64,000 bases of DNA from Nitrobacter sp051535235 (lineage in GTDB: Bacteria; Pseudomonadota; Alphaproteobacteria; Rhizobiales; Xanthobacteraceae), in the NCBI RefSeq assembly GCF_051535235.1, contig NZ_JBPPLZ010000006.1, positions 124,001 through 188,000 on the forward strand, read 5' to 3'. How positions within the stretch are numbered: position 1 is the first letter of the stretch; each line of letters opens with the position of its first letter. Shown here piece by piece: positions 1 through 7,387 of the stretch. The position numbers and the translations under genes are program-made. The notes below the pieces were generated by a model. It saw only the letters and a list, made by a program, of their open reading frames with translations, did no database searches and was not told the origin of the DNA.

Positions 1-395
1 TCGCCGCAGGCGAGGGGTTGGGGGGCGACCCGGCAAGGGGTGCGCAGGTTTTCAAGCAGTGCATGACCTGCCACCGCATCGGTCCCAACGCGAAGAACTT
101 GATCGGTCCCAATCTGACGGGTGTCATTGGCCGGCAGTGCGGTACCGCGCCGGGCTTCGCCTATTCCGACCTCAACAAGCATGCTGGGGAGAACGGTCTG
201 GTGTGGAGCGAAGATCTGATCTTCCAGTATCTGCCCGACCCCAACGCGTTCCTGAAGAAATTCCTCACCGACAAGGGCAAGGCCAATCTCGCCACAGGTT
301 CCACCAAGATGACCTTCAAGCTCGTCAATGAACAGCAACGCAAGGACGTCGTCGCCTATATCAAGACCTTCTCGCCGGACAAGGACAAGAAGTAG
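1..395 (+). CDS. cycA: Cytochrome c2, 5'-truncated by window edge
   Basis: Soluble periplasmic c-type cytochrome that carries electrons from the cytochrome bc1 complex to the photo-oxidised reaction centre. The frame is open from base 3, so the true start and signal peptide lie outside the window; the visible N-terminus (A-A-G-E-G before GGDPARG) looks like the end of an export signal. The heme-binding CMTCH is encoded from base 60. A distal Met ligand is probable in GSTKMTFKL, and the C-terminal NEQQRKDVVAYIKTF is typical of the class I c2 proteins of Rhodopseudomonas/Bradyrhizobium. Its stop lies 9 bp from the convergent stop of the small membrane gene, with no obvious terminator between them. 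Family assignment is firm; gene naming follows its place next to bch genes. Confidence 0.9.
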   Translation, partial: AAGEGLGGDPARGAQVFKQCMTCHRIGPNAKNLIGPNLTGVIGRQCGTAPGFAYSDLNKHAGENGLVWSEDLIFQYLPDPNAFLKKFLTDKGKANLATGSTKMTFKLVNEQQRKDVVAYIKTFSPDKDKK

Positions 396-404
396 ATTCT
401 CGTC

Positions 405-668
405 TCAATGCCAGCGTTGCCTGAGATCGGCAACGTTGGCCACGCCTGCCAGCGCCAGGCATGCCGTGTACCACGGCCAGGAATAGCCGCTCAGAGAGAG
501 GCGGAGCGCGAGCAGCAGGAACGCGCCCGCCAGCAAATTCGGCAGCAACTGCGCTGGCGCAATGCCGCGTCGGGTCGCTTGCCAGTAAAGCGTGATCGCG
601 ACGATTTCGGCTGCGACAATCGCCAGGATCAGATCGACCGCGTGGACGCCGGAGAGGAAATCGATCAT
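405..668 (-). CDS. Small conserved-looking membrane protein downstream of bchP
   Basis: An 87-residue protein with about three hydrophobic segments (roughly residues 8-28, 38-60 and 64-80), so probably a small inner-membrane protein. I do not recognise a named family. It starts with ATG 17 bp after the bchP stop on the same strand and is therefore probably the last gene of the aerR-ppsR-bchG-bchP run. The tight placement between bchP and cycA suggests a role linked to late pigment synthesis or photosynthetic membrane assembly, but that is inference from position only. No catalytic motif is visible. Confidence 0.7.
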   Translation of the reverse strand: MIDFLSGVHAVDLILAIVAAEIVAITLYWQATRRGIAPAQLLPNLLAGAFLLLALRLSLSGYSWPWYTACLALAGVANVADLRQRWH

Positions 669-685
669 CGAGTTGTCGTCCCGTC

Positions 686-1888
686 TCAGGTTGCGCGCGC
701 CAGTCCGGTCAGATGTGCGATGTTCTTGAAGAAGATTCGGACATGCGACAGGGGTCTTGCGCGCACCAGGGCCTTGTTCATGTAGGCATCCCAGGTCAAT
801 TGCTGGACGTCACGGTCGCGGCAGATTGCGACAAAGCGCTCACGGCGGCTGTCATTGATGTACCAATAGCGCTGCATCAGCTTGAGGATCCAGAACACGC
901 CGCCATGCAGGCGCATGAAGCGCTTGCGTGCGCGCTTGAGCTGCCGCGCATCGCCCGTGAGCAGGAACTGATGGACCGCCTCGGCCACGAAGCGCCCGCA
1001 GGCCATCGCGTAATAGATGCCTTCGCCCGAGGCCGGGGCCACGACGCCGGCGGCATCGCCTGCCAGCACGACATCACGGCCGTTGTCCCATCGTTTGAGC
1101 GGTTCGAGCGGGATTGGCGCGCCTTCGCGCCGGACGGTCGCGGCCTGGTCGAGACCGAGCGTCTGCCGCAACTCGCTCACCGAACCGCGCAAGGAAAATC
1201 CCTTGCATGCGCTGCCTGTGCCTATGCTCGTGGTGGCGCCGTGCGGAAAAATCCAGCTATAGAAGTCCGGCGACAGCTTGCCTCGATAGATCACGTCGCA
1301 TCGCGTGCCGTCGAAGGGGATTTGTCCCTGTTCGGGCGACCGGACAATTTCGTGATAGGCAAAGACGTAGCGAATGTCTTCCGCGCCGGGGATGCATTGG
1401 CGGCCAACCGCCGACAGGGCGCCATCGGCGCCGATCACGGCGTTGGCACGGATAGAGAGCGTCTGCGAGGCTCCGTCGGCGTCACGCGACTCGTAGACGA
1501 TCATCGCCACGCCATCCTGATCGCGTCGAAATTCCTTGAAAGTGCCAGTACGCCGCTCGGCGCCGGCATGCGCGGCGCGTTCGCGCAGCCACTCATCGAA
1601 GACGTCGCGATCGACCATGCCGACAAAGCCGCCATCGATCGGCATGTCGACCTCTCTGCCGGTGGGCGACACCATCCGCGCCGACGAGATCCGCGCGACG
1701 AGAAGTTCGTCGGGAATGTCGAACTCGGCGATCAGCCGAGGCGGAATTGCACCTCCGCACGGCTTGATCCGGCCGGCGCGGTCGAGCAGCAGCACGCGGT
1801 ATCCGAGGTGCGCCAGGTCGTTGGCCGCAGTGGCGCCGGACGGTCCGCCTCCGACAACCACGACGTCGAATGTGGAAGGATGTGTCAT
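686..1888 (-). CDS. bchP: Geranylgeranyl diphosphate/bacteriochlorophyll reductase
   Basis: FAD-dependent reductase of 400 residues that saturates three double bonds of the geranylgeranyl tail to give phytyl-bacteriochlorophyll. The N-terminus has the dinucleotide-binding stretch VVVVGGGPSGATAA at about residues 9-22, then LLLDR and the family signature KPCGGAIPP. A second FAD contact, VVLAGDAAGVVAPASGEGI, lies near residue 290. The start codon overlaps the stop of the upstream carrier gene by 4 bp (ATGA), so translation is probably coupled. Gene order bchG-carrier-bchP is the classical arrangement in purple bacteria, and length is normal for the family. Confidence 0.95.
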   Translation of the reverse strand: MTHPSTFDVVVVGGGPSGATAANDLAHLGYRVLLLDRAGRIKPCGGAIPPRLIAEFDIPDELLVARISSARMVSPTGREVDMPIDGGFVGMVDRDVFDEWLRERAAHAGAERRTGTFKEFRRDQDGVAMIVYESRDADGASQTLSIRANAVIGADGALSAVGRQCIPGAEDIRYVFAYHEIVRSPEQGQIPFDGTRCDVIYRGKLSPDFYSWIFPHGATTSIGTGSACKGFSLRGSVSELRQTLGLDQAATVRREGAPIPLEPLKRWDNGRDVVLAGDAAGVVAPASGEGIYYAMACGRFVAEAVHQFLLTGDARQLKRARKRFMRLHGGVFWILKLMQRYWYINDSRRERFVAICRDRDVQQLTWDAYMNKALVRARPLSHVRIFFKNIAHLTGLARAT

Positions 1889-3231
1889 GTCGTGCTCCCT
1901 GCGTGACTTGCCAAGGTCATTGAATTGCCGGTGTCATCCTTGGCCAGCGGCTCGCCGATCCACAACGCGAGGTAGGCAGCCATGACGAACAGGCCGGCCT
2001 CGGCCGTAAACACCAAGGCATAGGAAAGAGAAGGTGAGGAGAGGAAATGTCGCGCGGCGTCGCTGACGAGTGTCCCGAGCAGACCGCCGAGGCCGAACGA
2101 GATCGCCTGCGATGCGCCCCACACGCCCATGCGGGTGCCTTCGCGCTTCCGATGTCCGGCGCCGACCAGATTCATCATCGCACCGAGCGCGGCAATCGCA
2201 TACACGCCGTTGGTGACGCCGAGCGCCAACACCGAGAGCTGCAGCGGCCATCTGGGTCCGACCAGTGCCGCAAGCGCCAGGCTGAACAGCGCCAGCGCGG
2301 AAGCGATGCAACCGCTTATGATCCAGGGGCGGGTTTGCATTCGCCACGAGGGCATCAGCATGTTGATGACGGGGACGAGAATCATGCCGGTCAACGCGCC
2401 GCCGTGCTGGACGCCGGAGAGCCGCGTGGTTTCACCGGGCGTCATGCCGAAAACCGCCCCGGCGAACGGTTCGAGGATGAGGTCTTGGGCGCTGTAAGCC
2501 AGCATCGAGACGAAGATGAAAACGGCGAAACGGCGCACCTTTGGCTCCGTCCAGACTTCCTTGAGTTCTTTCGAGAAGGATCCTTCGCGCGGCGCGGCGC
2601 TCACGCGTTCGGAGGGCAGCGTCTCGCCTTCGATCCCCCATATACCTATGATCGTAACGAAAAGGGCAATCGCCGAGACCGCAGATGACACGATGACCAG
2701 CCGGCTGCCCGAGTAAGGATCGAGCGCGCGACCCGCAACGAGCGTGGTGACAATGAAGCCCGCGATCATCATGACCCACGCGATCGAAGCAGCCGCGCTC
2801 CTGCGCGCCGGCGCGGTGCGTTTGGCGAGCAGCACGAGAAGCGAGGTCCCGGCGGCGCCGACACCGATGCCGATCATGATGAAGGCGATTACTGCGAGGG
2901 TGATGCCTGCGAGCAGCCATGTTGCCATCCATGCGGTCGCGACCGCGGCGAGCGCGCCGCCTATCGCAAGCACCGCCATTCCGCCGATGATCCACGGCGT
3001 GCGGCGGCCGCCGAGGTCGGAGCCATAGCCCAGACGAGGGCGGAACACCTGCATCGCGTAGTGAAGGCCGACCAGAACGCCGGGCAGCATCGCCGGCAAG
3101 GCGAGTTCGACAACCATGACTCGGTTCAACGTCGACGTGGTGAGCACGATGATCGCGCCGAGTGCCGCTTGCACAAGACCGAGGCGGACAATTCCCAGCC
3201 AGGAAAGCGGTCGCAAGGTTTCCCGCATCAT
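1885..3231 (-). CDS. PucC/Bch2-family major-facilitator protein between bchG and bchP
   Basis: A 448-residue polytopic membrane protein with about twelve hydrophobic segments. It belongs to the PucC/LhaA/Bch2 branch of the major facilitator superfamily: the N-terminal RLGLVQAALGAIIVLTTSTL and NRVMVVELALPAMLPG are close in form to the same region of the lhaA product encoded at 15341-16771. Members are thought to deliver bacteriochlorophyll or aid light-harvesting assembly; the exact substrate is unproven. The position equals ORF428 of Rhodobacter, once called a 44.5-kDa bacteriochlorophyll synthase subunit. The ATG overlaps the bchG stop (ATGA) and its own stop overlaps the bchP start, so it is translationally embedded between them. 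Confidence 0.85.
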   Translation of the reverse strand: MMRETLRPLSWLGIVRLGLVQAALGAIIVLTTSTLNRVMVVELALPAMLPGVLVGLHYAMQVFRPRLGYGSDLGGRRTPWIIGGMAVLAIGGALAAVATAWMATWLLAGITLAVIAFIMIGIGVGAAGTSLLVLLAKRTAPARRSAAASIAWVMMIAGFIVTTLVAGRALDPYSGSRLVIVSSAVSAIALFVTIIGIWGIEGETLPSERVSAAPREGSFSKELKEVWTEPKVRRFAVFIFVSMLAYSAQDLILEPFAGAVFGMTPGETTRLSGVQHGGALTGMILVPVINMLMPSWRMQTRPWIISGCIASALALFSLALAALVGPRWPLQLSVLALGVTNGVYAIAALGAMMNLVGAGHRKREGTRMGVWGASQAISFGLGGLLGTLVSDAARHFLSSPSLSYALVFTAEAGLFVMAAYLALWIGEPLAKDDTGNSMTLASHAGSTT

Positions 3232-4130
3232 GCCGTGATCCTCCCGAGCGCGAACGCGGTGACCAGCATGCCCAGCACGTACAGGCTGACGCCGGTGCTG
3301 TTGTACCAGGGCGCGCGCTCGCGCGGACTTTGCAGCAGTCGGCGCATCAACGCGAATTGGCCGCAGAGCAGGGCGATGACGATCGCGGCGTGAACCGGCT
3401 GCCCCCAGAGAAGCAGAAGCGCAATGACGATCGCCTGTGCCGATGTCATCGTGACGCAGGCGAGCAGTGCTGCGCGATGCGTGCCGAGTTGCGCCGGGAG
3501 GGAGGCGACATGCATCATGCGATCGCCATCGATGGATTTGAAGTCGTTGAGCGTCATGATGCCATGGGCACCGATGCTATAGAGCAGGGCCGCAAGCACG
3601 ATGCGCTGGTCCGGCGCGCCGTTCGTCATGATTGCGGCGGCCGTCAGCCACGGCAGTCCCTCGTAGCATAAGCCGACGGCGCTGTTGCCGATCCAGCCGT
3701 TCTGCTTGAGCCGGACCGGTGGCGCACTGTAGGCCCAGGCCAGAACGAGCCCGAAGACAGTTGCGCCGCATGCCCAGAGACCGAGCTGCGAGGCGACCGC
3801 AAGCGACAAAGCCGTCCAGATCCATGCGATGACGAGACCCCAACGGCCAGGTATGCGTCCGGAAGGGATCGGCCGGTCGGGTTCGTTGATGGCATCGACG
3901 TGACGGTCGAACCAGTCGTTGACCGCCTGGCTCGTCGCGCAAACAAGAGGTCCGACCAGCACGACGCCAGCAAGGACCGTGGGCCAGCGTCCGGCCGGGC
4001 TCTGTCCCGACGACACGATCCCGCAGCCGAACGCCCACATCGGCGGAAACCAGGTGAGGGGCTTCAGCAGTTCGAGCACGACCAGTGGGGAGGGGCGCTT
4101 GGGCGAGGAGGTTGGAGCGATCTCGGTCAT
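3228..4130 (-). CDS. bchG: Bacteriochlorophyll synthase (geranylgeranyl transferase)
   Basis: A 300-residue UbiA-superfamily prenyltransferase that esterifies bacteriochlorophyllide a with geranylgeranyl diphosphate. The first aspartate-rich motif appears as NDWFDRHVDAINEPDRPIPSG at about residues 72-92, and a second conserved segment, LNDFKSIDGDR, lies near residue 196; both are chlorophyll-synthase hallmarks. Several membrane helices follow each loop. It starts 6 bp after the ppsR stop and its own stop overlaps the next gene by 4 bp, so ppsR, bchG, the carrier and bchP look like one transcript. Confidence 0.95.
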   Translation of the reverse strand: MTEIAPTSSPKRPSPLVVLELLKPLTWFPPMWAFGCGIVSSGQSPAGRWPTVLAGVVLVGPLVCATSQAVNDWFDRHVDAINEPDRPIPSGRIPGRWGLVIAWIWTALSLAVASQLGLWACGATVFGLVLAWAYSAPPVRLKQNGWIGNSAVGLCYEGLPWLTAAAIMTNGAPDQRIVLAALLYSIGAHGIMTLNDFKSIDGDRMMHVASLPAQLGTHRAALLACVTMTSAQAIVIALLLLWGQPVHAAIVIALLCGQFALMRRLLQSPRERAPWYNSTGVSLYVLGMLVTAFALGRITA

Positions 4131-4136
4131 GATGCG

Positions 4137-5579
4137 TTACTCGACCTTGCCTTCGTCATATTCACTGGCATCGGCCAGTCCGAAGCGCCGCAGCTTGACA
4201 TAGAGGCTCTGGCGGCTGAGCCCGAGCATTTCGGCAGCGGTGGCGCGATTGTCTCCGGTCAGCTTCAATGCTGCCTCGATGCACATGCGCTCGATCACGT
4301 CGGTCGTTTCGCGCACCAGCTCTTTCAGCGGAACGCGTCCGATCAGTTCCGTAAGCTGCTCGCGTGATCGCGGGATTTCGGAATGTGGGTCGGAGATGGC
4401 GCCGATGCGTGGTTCGACATTCCGGATGATAAAGCCGAAGCTGGGTTGCTCCTGGCGCCCGAGGGCGACGGCCGAGATCTCGACGTTGACAGGGGAGCCG
4501 TGCTCGCCGCGAATTACGCTCGAGAACAGCTTGAGTGATCTGTGTTGACGCAGATTCGTCAGCAGGATCTCGAAATCGATGCTGGATTTTCCGATCCAGC
4601 GATCGATATTCTCGCCGTGAACGTGCTTCTCGTTTTCGATCTGGGCGAGTTGCAGGAAGGCGGCATTGGCGCGGAGCAGACGACCCTCGCGGTCGGTGAG
4701 GACAATGCCGTCCGGAGCATCCTCGACAAACTTGAGCATCTGCGAGGCCTCGTCTGCGTGCGACGAGGCAGGCGCCAGCGCTGGAATGGCGGGCATAAAG
4801 CGCAGCAGGAAAAACGATGAGACGTCCTGCCTGAAGAACATTCCATCGAGAATGAAGTCCCGTCCGTTGTTCAACCGCAGCTTCAGCGCCTCGATGCGCC
4901 CCTGGGTGCGCAAGGCAATGGAAATGGACTGGACGGCAACGGGGTCGTCGATCAGAAGGGCATCCGGAAAAAGCTTTCCGATCAACTGGGCCACACCTAC
5001 GTCGAGCAAGATGGACGATGCGGGATTGGCCTCCACGACCCGATGGGTCGAGGCATCAACGATCAGCACCGGTTCCGAATACATCTGGAACAGGATCCGG
5101 TAGCGCGACTCCACGTTGCGCATCTTCGAATAGTCGCGCTCGATGGCGATCTGGGCCTCGACCAGCTTTTGCTGGAGGGCGGCGGTCGCGCGCGCGTCGC
5201 GGCCGAGGGCGACGAAGCGCCGATTTCCTGTTGCGATCACGGCGTGGAGGATCGGAATGTCGGGGCCGCGCGTCGCCGGATAGCGGATCTCCCGCCATCG
5301 CGAGACTTTTTTCGCAGTCGCTTCCTCCAGGAGTTGTTCGATCTTCCTCTGGCTTTCCTCGGCAACGGTTGCCTGCCAGTGGCGTCCGATCCATTGATCG
5401 CTGTATTTCAGTTCGAGCGACAGATCCGAGCGCTGGAAGGAGACGGTGTGGATCGCTCCTTCATCATCAATGGCAAGGGCAATGTCGGAAGCCGCAGCAA
5501 TCAGGGTGGCCGCGACATCCGCGTCGAGATCGCCAAGCGATTGTTTCGGAGCCCTGAAAACCTTCACGGACGAAATCAC
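4137..5579 (-). CDS. ppsR: Photosynthesis-gene transcriptional regulator PpsR/CrtJ
   Basis: A 480-residue PAS-domain DNA-binding regulator of photosynthesis genes. An N-terminal domain (about 20-140), a PAS domain around 165-285 (RILFQMYSEPVLIVDAS) and another around 290-400 (FVEDAPDGIVLTDREGRLLRANAAF) precede a Fis-type helix-turn-helix at about 433-467 (GDNRATAAEMLGLSRQSLYVKL). The only cysteine is Cys433 at the start of the HTH helix, matching in position the redox-active HTH cysteine of Rhodobacter PpsR/CrtJ; the partner in the PAS region is absent. The start is taken as GTG at 5579; a GTG 12 bp downstream is an alternative. Directly downstream of aerR, as in other purple bacteria. Confidence 0.92.
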   Translation of the reverse strand: MISSVKVFRAPKQSLGDLDADVAATLIAAASDIALAIDDEGAIHTVSFQRSDLSLELKYSDQWIGRHWQATVAEESQRKIEQLLEEATAKKVSRWREIRYPATRGPDIPILHAVIATGNRRFVALGRDARATAALQQKLVEAQIAIERDYSKMRNVESRYRILFQMYSEPVLIVDASTHRVVEANPASSILLDVGVAQLIGKLFPDALLIDDPVAVQSISIALRTQGRIEALKLRLNNGRDFILDGMFFRQDVSSFFLLRFMPAIPALAPASSHADEASQMLKFVEDAPDGIVLTDREGRLLRANAAFLQLAQIENEKHVHGENIDRWIGKSSIDFEILLTNLRQHRSLKLFSSVIRGEHGSPVNVEISAVALGRQEQPSFGFIIRNVEPRIGAISDPHSEIPRSREQLTELIGRVPLKELVRETTDVIERMCIEAALKLTGDNRATAAEMLGLSRQSLYVKLRRFGLADASEYDEGKVE

Positions 5580-5642
5580 CCTCTGACAGGAGCAGTTCTC
5601 TAGCGGCGAATTTCATCCCGGAGTCGCTTTCACAAAGTCAGC

Positions 5643-6545
5643 TTATCGCCGCTCGGTCAGGAGCTTGACGACATTCTGGGCTTGCGAAACTTCTTGACTG
5701 AAGTCGGAGACGACTGCATCGCCGCCGACCAACAGGACGAGTTCAGGCCGTTCGGTAAACGCAGGACCGCATACCATTACACCAATATTCTGATTGGACG
5801 ATTCGCGCCGGATCATGCGGATGTTCGTCGCGAGGTCGTCCAGTTTCCTGTCGTGACTTGCAAAGAATTCGACGACGTCGAACCATTGCGTGCGGATCGT
5901 ATCGATGAACGCTGCGCCGGCGGGATCGGGTTCGATCCAGGTATCCCAACCGTCGCGCCGAAAAAATTCTCCGGCCAGCACGAGGCCGAACATCATGTGT
6001 GTGATGTCATTCTTTTCGCCGGGACCCGCCGTCAGCAGGGCGCGGAGACCCGCGGATTTGAAACCCGCGTCGGCGCAAAAGGCGGGGCTGAAGTCACGCA
6101 GCAATTGCTGCATGCGCCAGAGCGCAAGCGTGATGGCGGCAAAATCCCACTCATCGTTCATCCAGAGACGACGGAGATGTTGGGCGGCCGGAACCATCAG
6201 GTCGAGATAGATCGTCTCGAGAGATGCCCCGCGATCGCGATAAGACTGGATGAGTTCCGCGGCCCGATAGCTTTCTGTCCCCAGCACCAACTCTGCGAAG
6301 CCCGATGCTCCACCCTCGGTCGCGGGAAGAATGTTCGACGGCGCCGGCTGATGCACCCCGTTTCCGTGGGCCATCACCAGGCGGGGAATGATCTCGACCT
6401 CGACAGTCTGGCTGAGATTCGACACCGTTGTGCTGCGAATGACCAGGGATGGAACTTTGCGGTGAAGACCGGTTTCAAAGGTTCGGCGCCCTGGACGGAC
6501 GCCAAACCCGGCCGGCGGAGGGGCGGTTTCATTGAGATCGGTCAT
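5643..6545 (-). CDS. aerR: AerR/PpaA family cobalamin-binding antirepressor
   Basis: A 300-residue protein of the AerR/PpaA (SCHIC, B12-binding) type that modulates PpsR/CrtJ. The region from about residue 90 contains the helical part (YLDLMVPAAQHLRRLW, then DFAAITLALWRMQQLLRDF) and from about 165 the cobalamin-like fold with KNDITHMMFGLVLAGEFFRRDGWD, whose histidine corresponds to the B12 axial-ligand position known in AerR. The start ATG is preceded by GGAGG with good spacing. It is encoded immediately upstream of ppsR and divergently from bchF, the usual context. The name ppaA is used in related genera. Confidence 0.88.
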   Translation of the reverse strand: MTDLNETAPPPAGFGVRPGRRTFETGLHRKVPSLVIRSTTVSNLSQTVEVEIIPRLVMAHGNGVHQPAPSNILPATEGGASGFAELVLGTESYRAAELIQSYRDRGASLETIYLDLMVPAAQHLRRLWMNDEWDFAAITLALWRMQQLLRDFSPAFCADAGFKSAGLRALLTAGPGEKNDITHMMFGLVLAGEFFRRDGWDTWIEPDPAGAAFIDTIRTQWFDVVEFFASHDRKLDDLATNIRMIRRESSNQNIGVMVCGPAFTERPELVLLVGGDAVVSDFSQEVSQAQNVVKLLTERR

Positions 6546-6562
6546 CGAATGCCTCCCTGAAC

Positions 6563-6591
6563 ATTTGAACGGAAGTCGGTCGGATCGTCAA
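6563..6591 (-). promoter_or_regulatory. Putative sigma-70-type promoter for aerR-ppsR-bchG-bchP
   Basis: Reading the minus strand, TTGACG (6591-6586) is followed after exactly 17 nt by TCAAAT (6568-6563), a reasonable -35/-10 pair placed 18 bp before the aerR ATG. The -35 hexamer is one arm of the palindrome at 6586-6603. Sequence-based prediction only; no mapped transcript. Confidence 0.5.
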
Positions 6592-6603
6592 GAAGTATTG
6601 ACG
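6586..6603. promoter_or_regulatory. PpsR-like palindrome overlapping aerR -35
   Basis: CGTCAA-N6-TTGACG, a perfect 6+6 inverted repeat of total length 18, the same length as the PpsR/CrtJ consensus TGT-N12-ACA, with C/G in place of the outermost T/A. It covers the putative aerR -35 element, so a bound repressor would block that promoter. Assignment to PpsR is inference from position and geometry. Confidence 0.45.
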
Positions 6604-6619
6604 TAAGTTTTTATTGACA
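6602..6619. promoter_or_regulatory. PpsR-like half-matching site over bchF -35
   Basis: CGT-N12-ACA, one base from the PpsR consensus TGT-N12-ACA. Its right end is the TTGACA hexamer at 6614-6619 that forms the likely bchF -35, so it is well placed to repress the bch superoperon. It shares two bases with the palindrome at 6586-6603. Confidence 0.4.
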
Positions 6620-6642
6620 CTCTTCGTGGGGGGAGCTACCTT
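6614..6642 (+). promoter_or_regulatory. Putative sigma-70-type promoter for the bchF superoperon
   Basis: A consensus -35 TTGACA (6614-6619) is followed after 17 nt by TACCTT (6637-6642), a weak -10. It lies 35 bp upstream of ATG 6677 and back-to-back with the predicted aerR promoter. Prediction from sequence only. Confidence 0.45.
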
Positions 6643-6676
6643 CTACGCATCGGACTCGCACTTCAGGGGTCAAGCG

Positions 6677-7387
6677 ATGCAACATCCGAGGGCCAATCGA
6701 TCGCAAGCCGATACTGCCGGCCCTGATGATCTGATGGTGCTGCCTGGTCCCACGCCATCGCATCACTCGTCCAACGGATTGTCAAACAAACTTTACTATT
6801 GCTGTGATGGTAAGTTCACATTTTCGACCGATCCCGAGCATCGCCAAAGCCCCGCTTCTCTTGGCGAGCCGCGGTCGCGGCCGGCGAAACGTGCGCCCCG
6901 TCCGCTTTATTCAGCCGAAGAGAAGCGCCGCCGCGATGAGACGTCGTGGACGCTGGTGCAAGGCATCCTGGCACCCATCCAGTTTCTTGCGTTCGCGATC
7001 AGTCTCGGTCTGGTGCTGCGCTATCTCGCAACCGGCGAGGGATTCTGGATCGCCACCGGCTCCGTCGTAATCAAGACGCTGCTGCTCTACGCGATCATGA
7101 TCACGGGCTCGATCTGGGAGCGCGTCGTGTTCGGTCACTACCTTTTTGCGCGCGCCTTCTTCTGGGAAGACGTGTTCAGCATGCTGGTGCTGGCCCTGCA
7201 CACAGCCTATCTCGCCGCGATCATCGGCGGCATCGGCAGTCCGCAGCAGCAGATGATGCTGGCGCTTGCGGCCTATGTCTCCTATGCGATCAACGCCACC
7301 CAGTTCCTCCTCAAGTTTCGCGCCGCGCGCCTGCAGGATCAGGCCGGACGACTGACGGCACAATTCGCCGTCGAGGAGGCCACATGA
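6677..7387 (+). CDS. bchF: 3-vinyl bacteriochlorophyllide hydratase (N-terminus uncertain)
   Basis: Adds water across the 3-vinyl group of chlorophyllide a during bacteriochlorophyll a synthesis. The recognisable family core starts near residue 73 (RPLYSAEEKRRRDETSWTLVQG) and continues with about four membrane helices ending at FLLKFRAARLQDQAG. From ATG 6677 the product is 236 residues, roughly 60-70 longer than I would expect for BchF. ATG 6677 has AGGGG 7 nt upstream. In-frame alternatives are ATG 6734 and TTG 6779; no ATG, GTG or TTG lies between TTG 6779 and the core. The extension has AT-rich codons and contains PpsR-type palindromes, so part may be leader. The stop overlaps bchN by 4 bp. 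Confidence 0.85.
   Translation: MQHPRANRSQADTAGPDDLMVLPGPTPSHHSSNGLSNKLYYCCDGKFTFSTDPEHRQSPASLGEPRSRPAKRAPRPLYSAEEKRRRDETSWTLVQGILAPIQFLAFAISLGLVLRYLATGEGFWIATGSVVIKTLLLYAIMITGSIWERVVFGHYLFARAFFWEDVFSMLVLALHTAYLAAIIGGIGSPQQQMMLALAAYVSYAINATQFLLKFRAARLQDQAGRLTAQFAVEEAT
6780..6797. promoter_or_regulatory. Imperfect PpsR-type site inside the bchF 5' region
   Basis: TGT-N12-ACT, one mismatch from TGT-N12-ACA. It is followed after 5 bp by a perfect consensus site; paired closely spaced palindromes are typical of cooperative CrtJ/PpsR binding. It lies within the predicted N-terminal extension of bchF. Confidence 0.4.
6803..6820. promoter_or_regulatory. Consensus PpsR/CrtJ site TGT-N12-ACA
   Basis: An exact TGT-N12-ACA match (TGTGATGGTAAGTTCACA), in a locally AT-rich patch just upstream of the conserved part of bchF. 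Together with the site at 6780-6797 it suggests that this stretch is regulatory DNA, even though it is open in the bchF frame. Confidence 0.5.

Noticed and set aside
713..1906. 397-codon open frame on the plus strand
   Set aside because: Antisense to bchP; bchP has clear FAD motifs and operon coupling.
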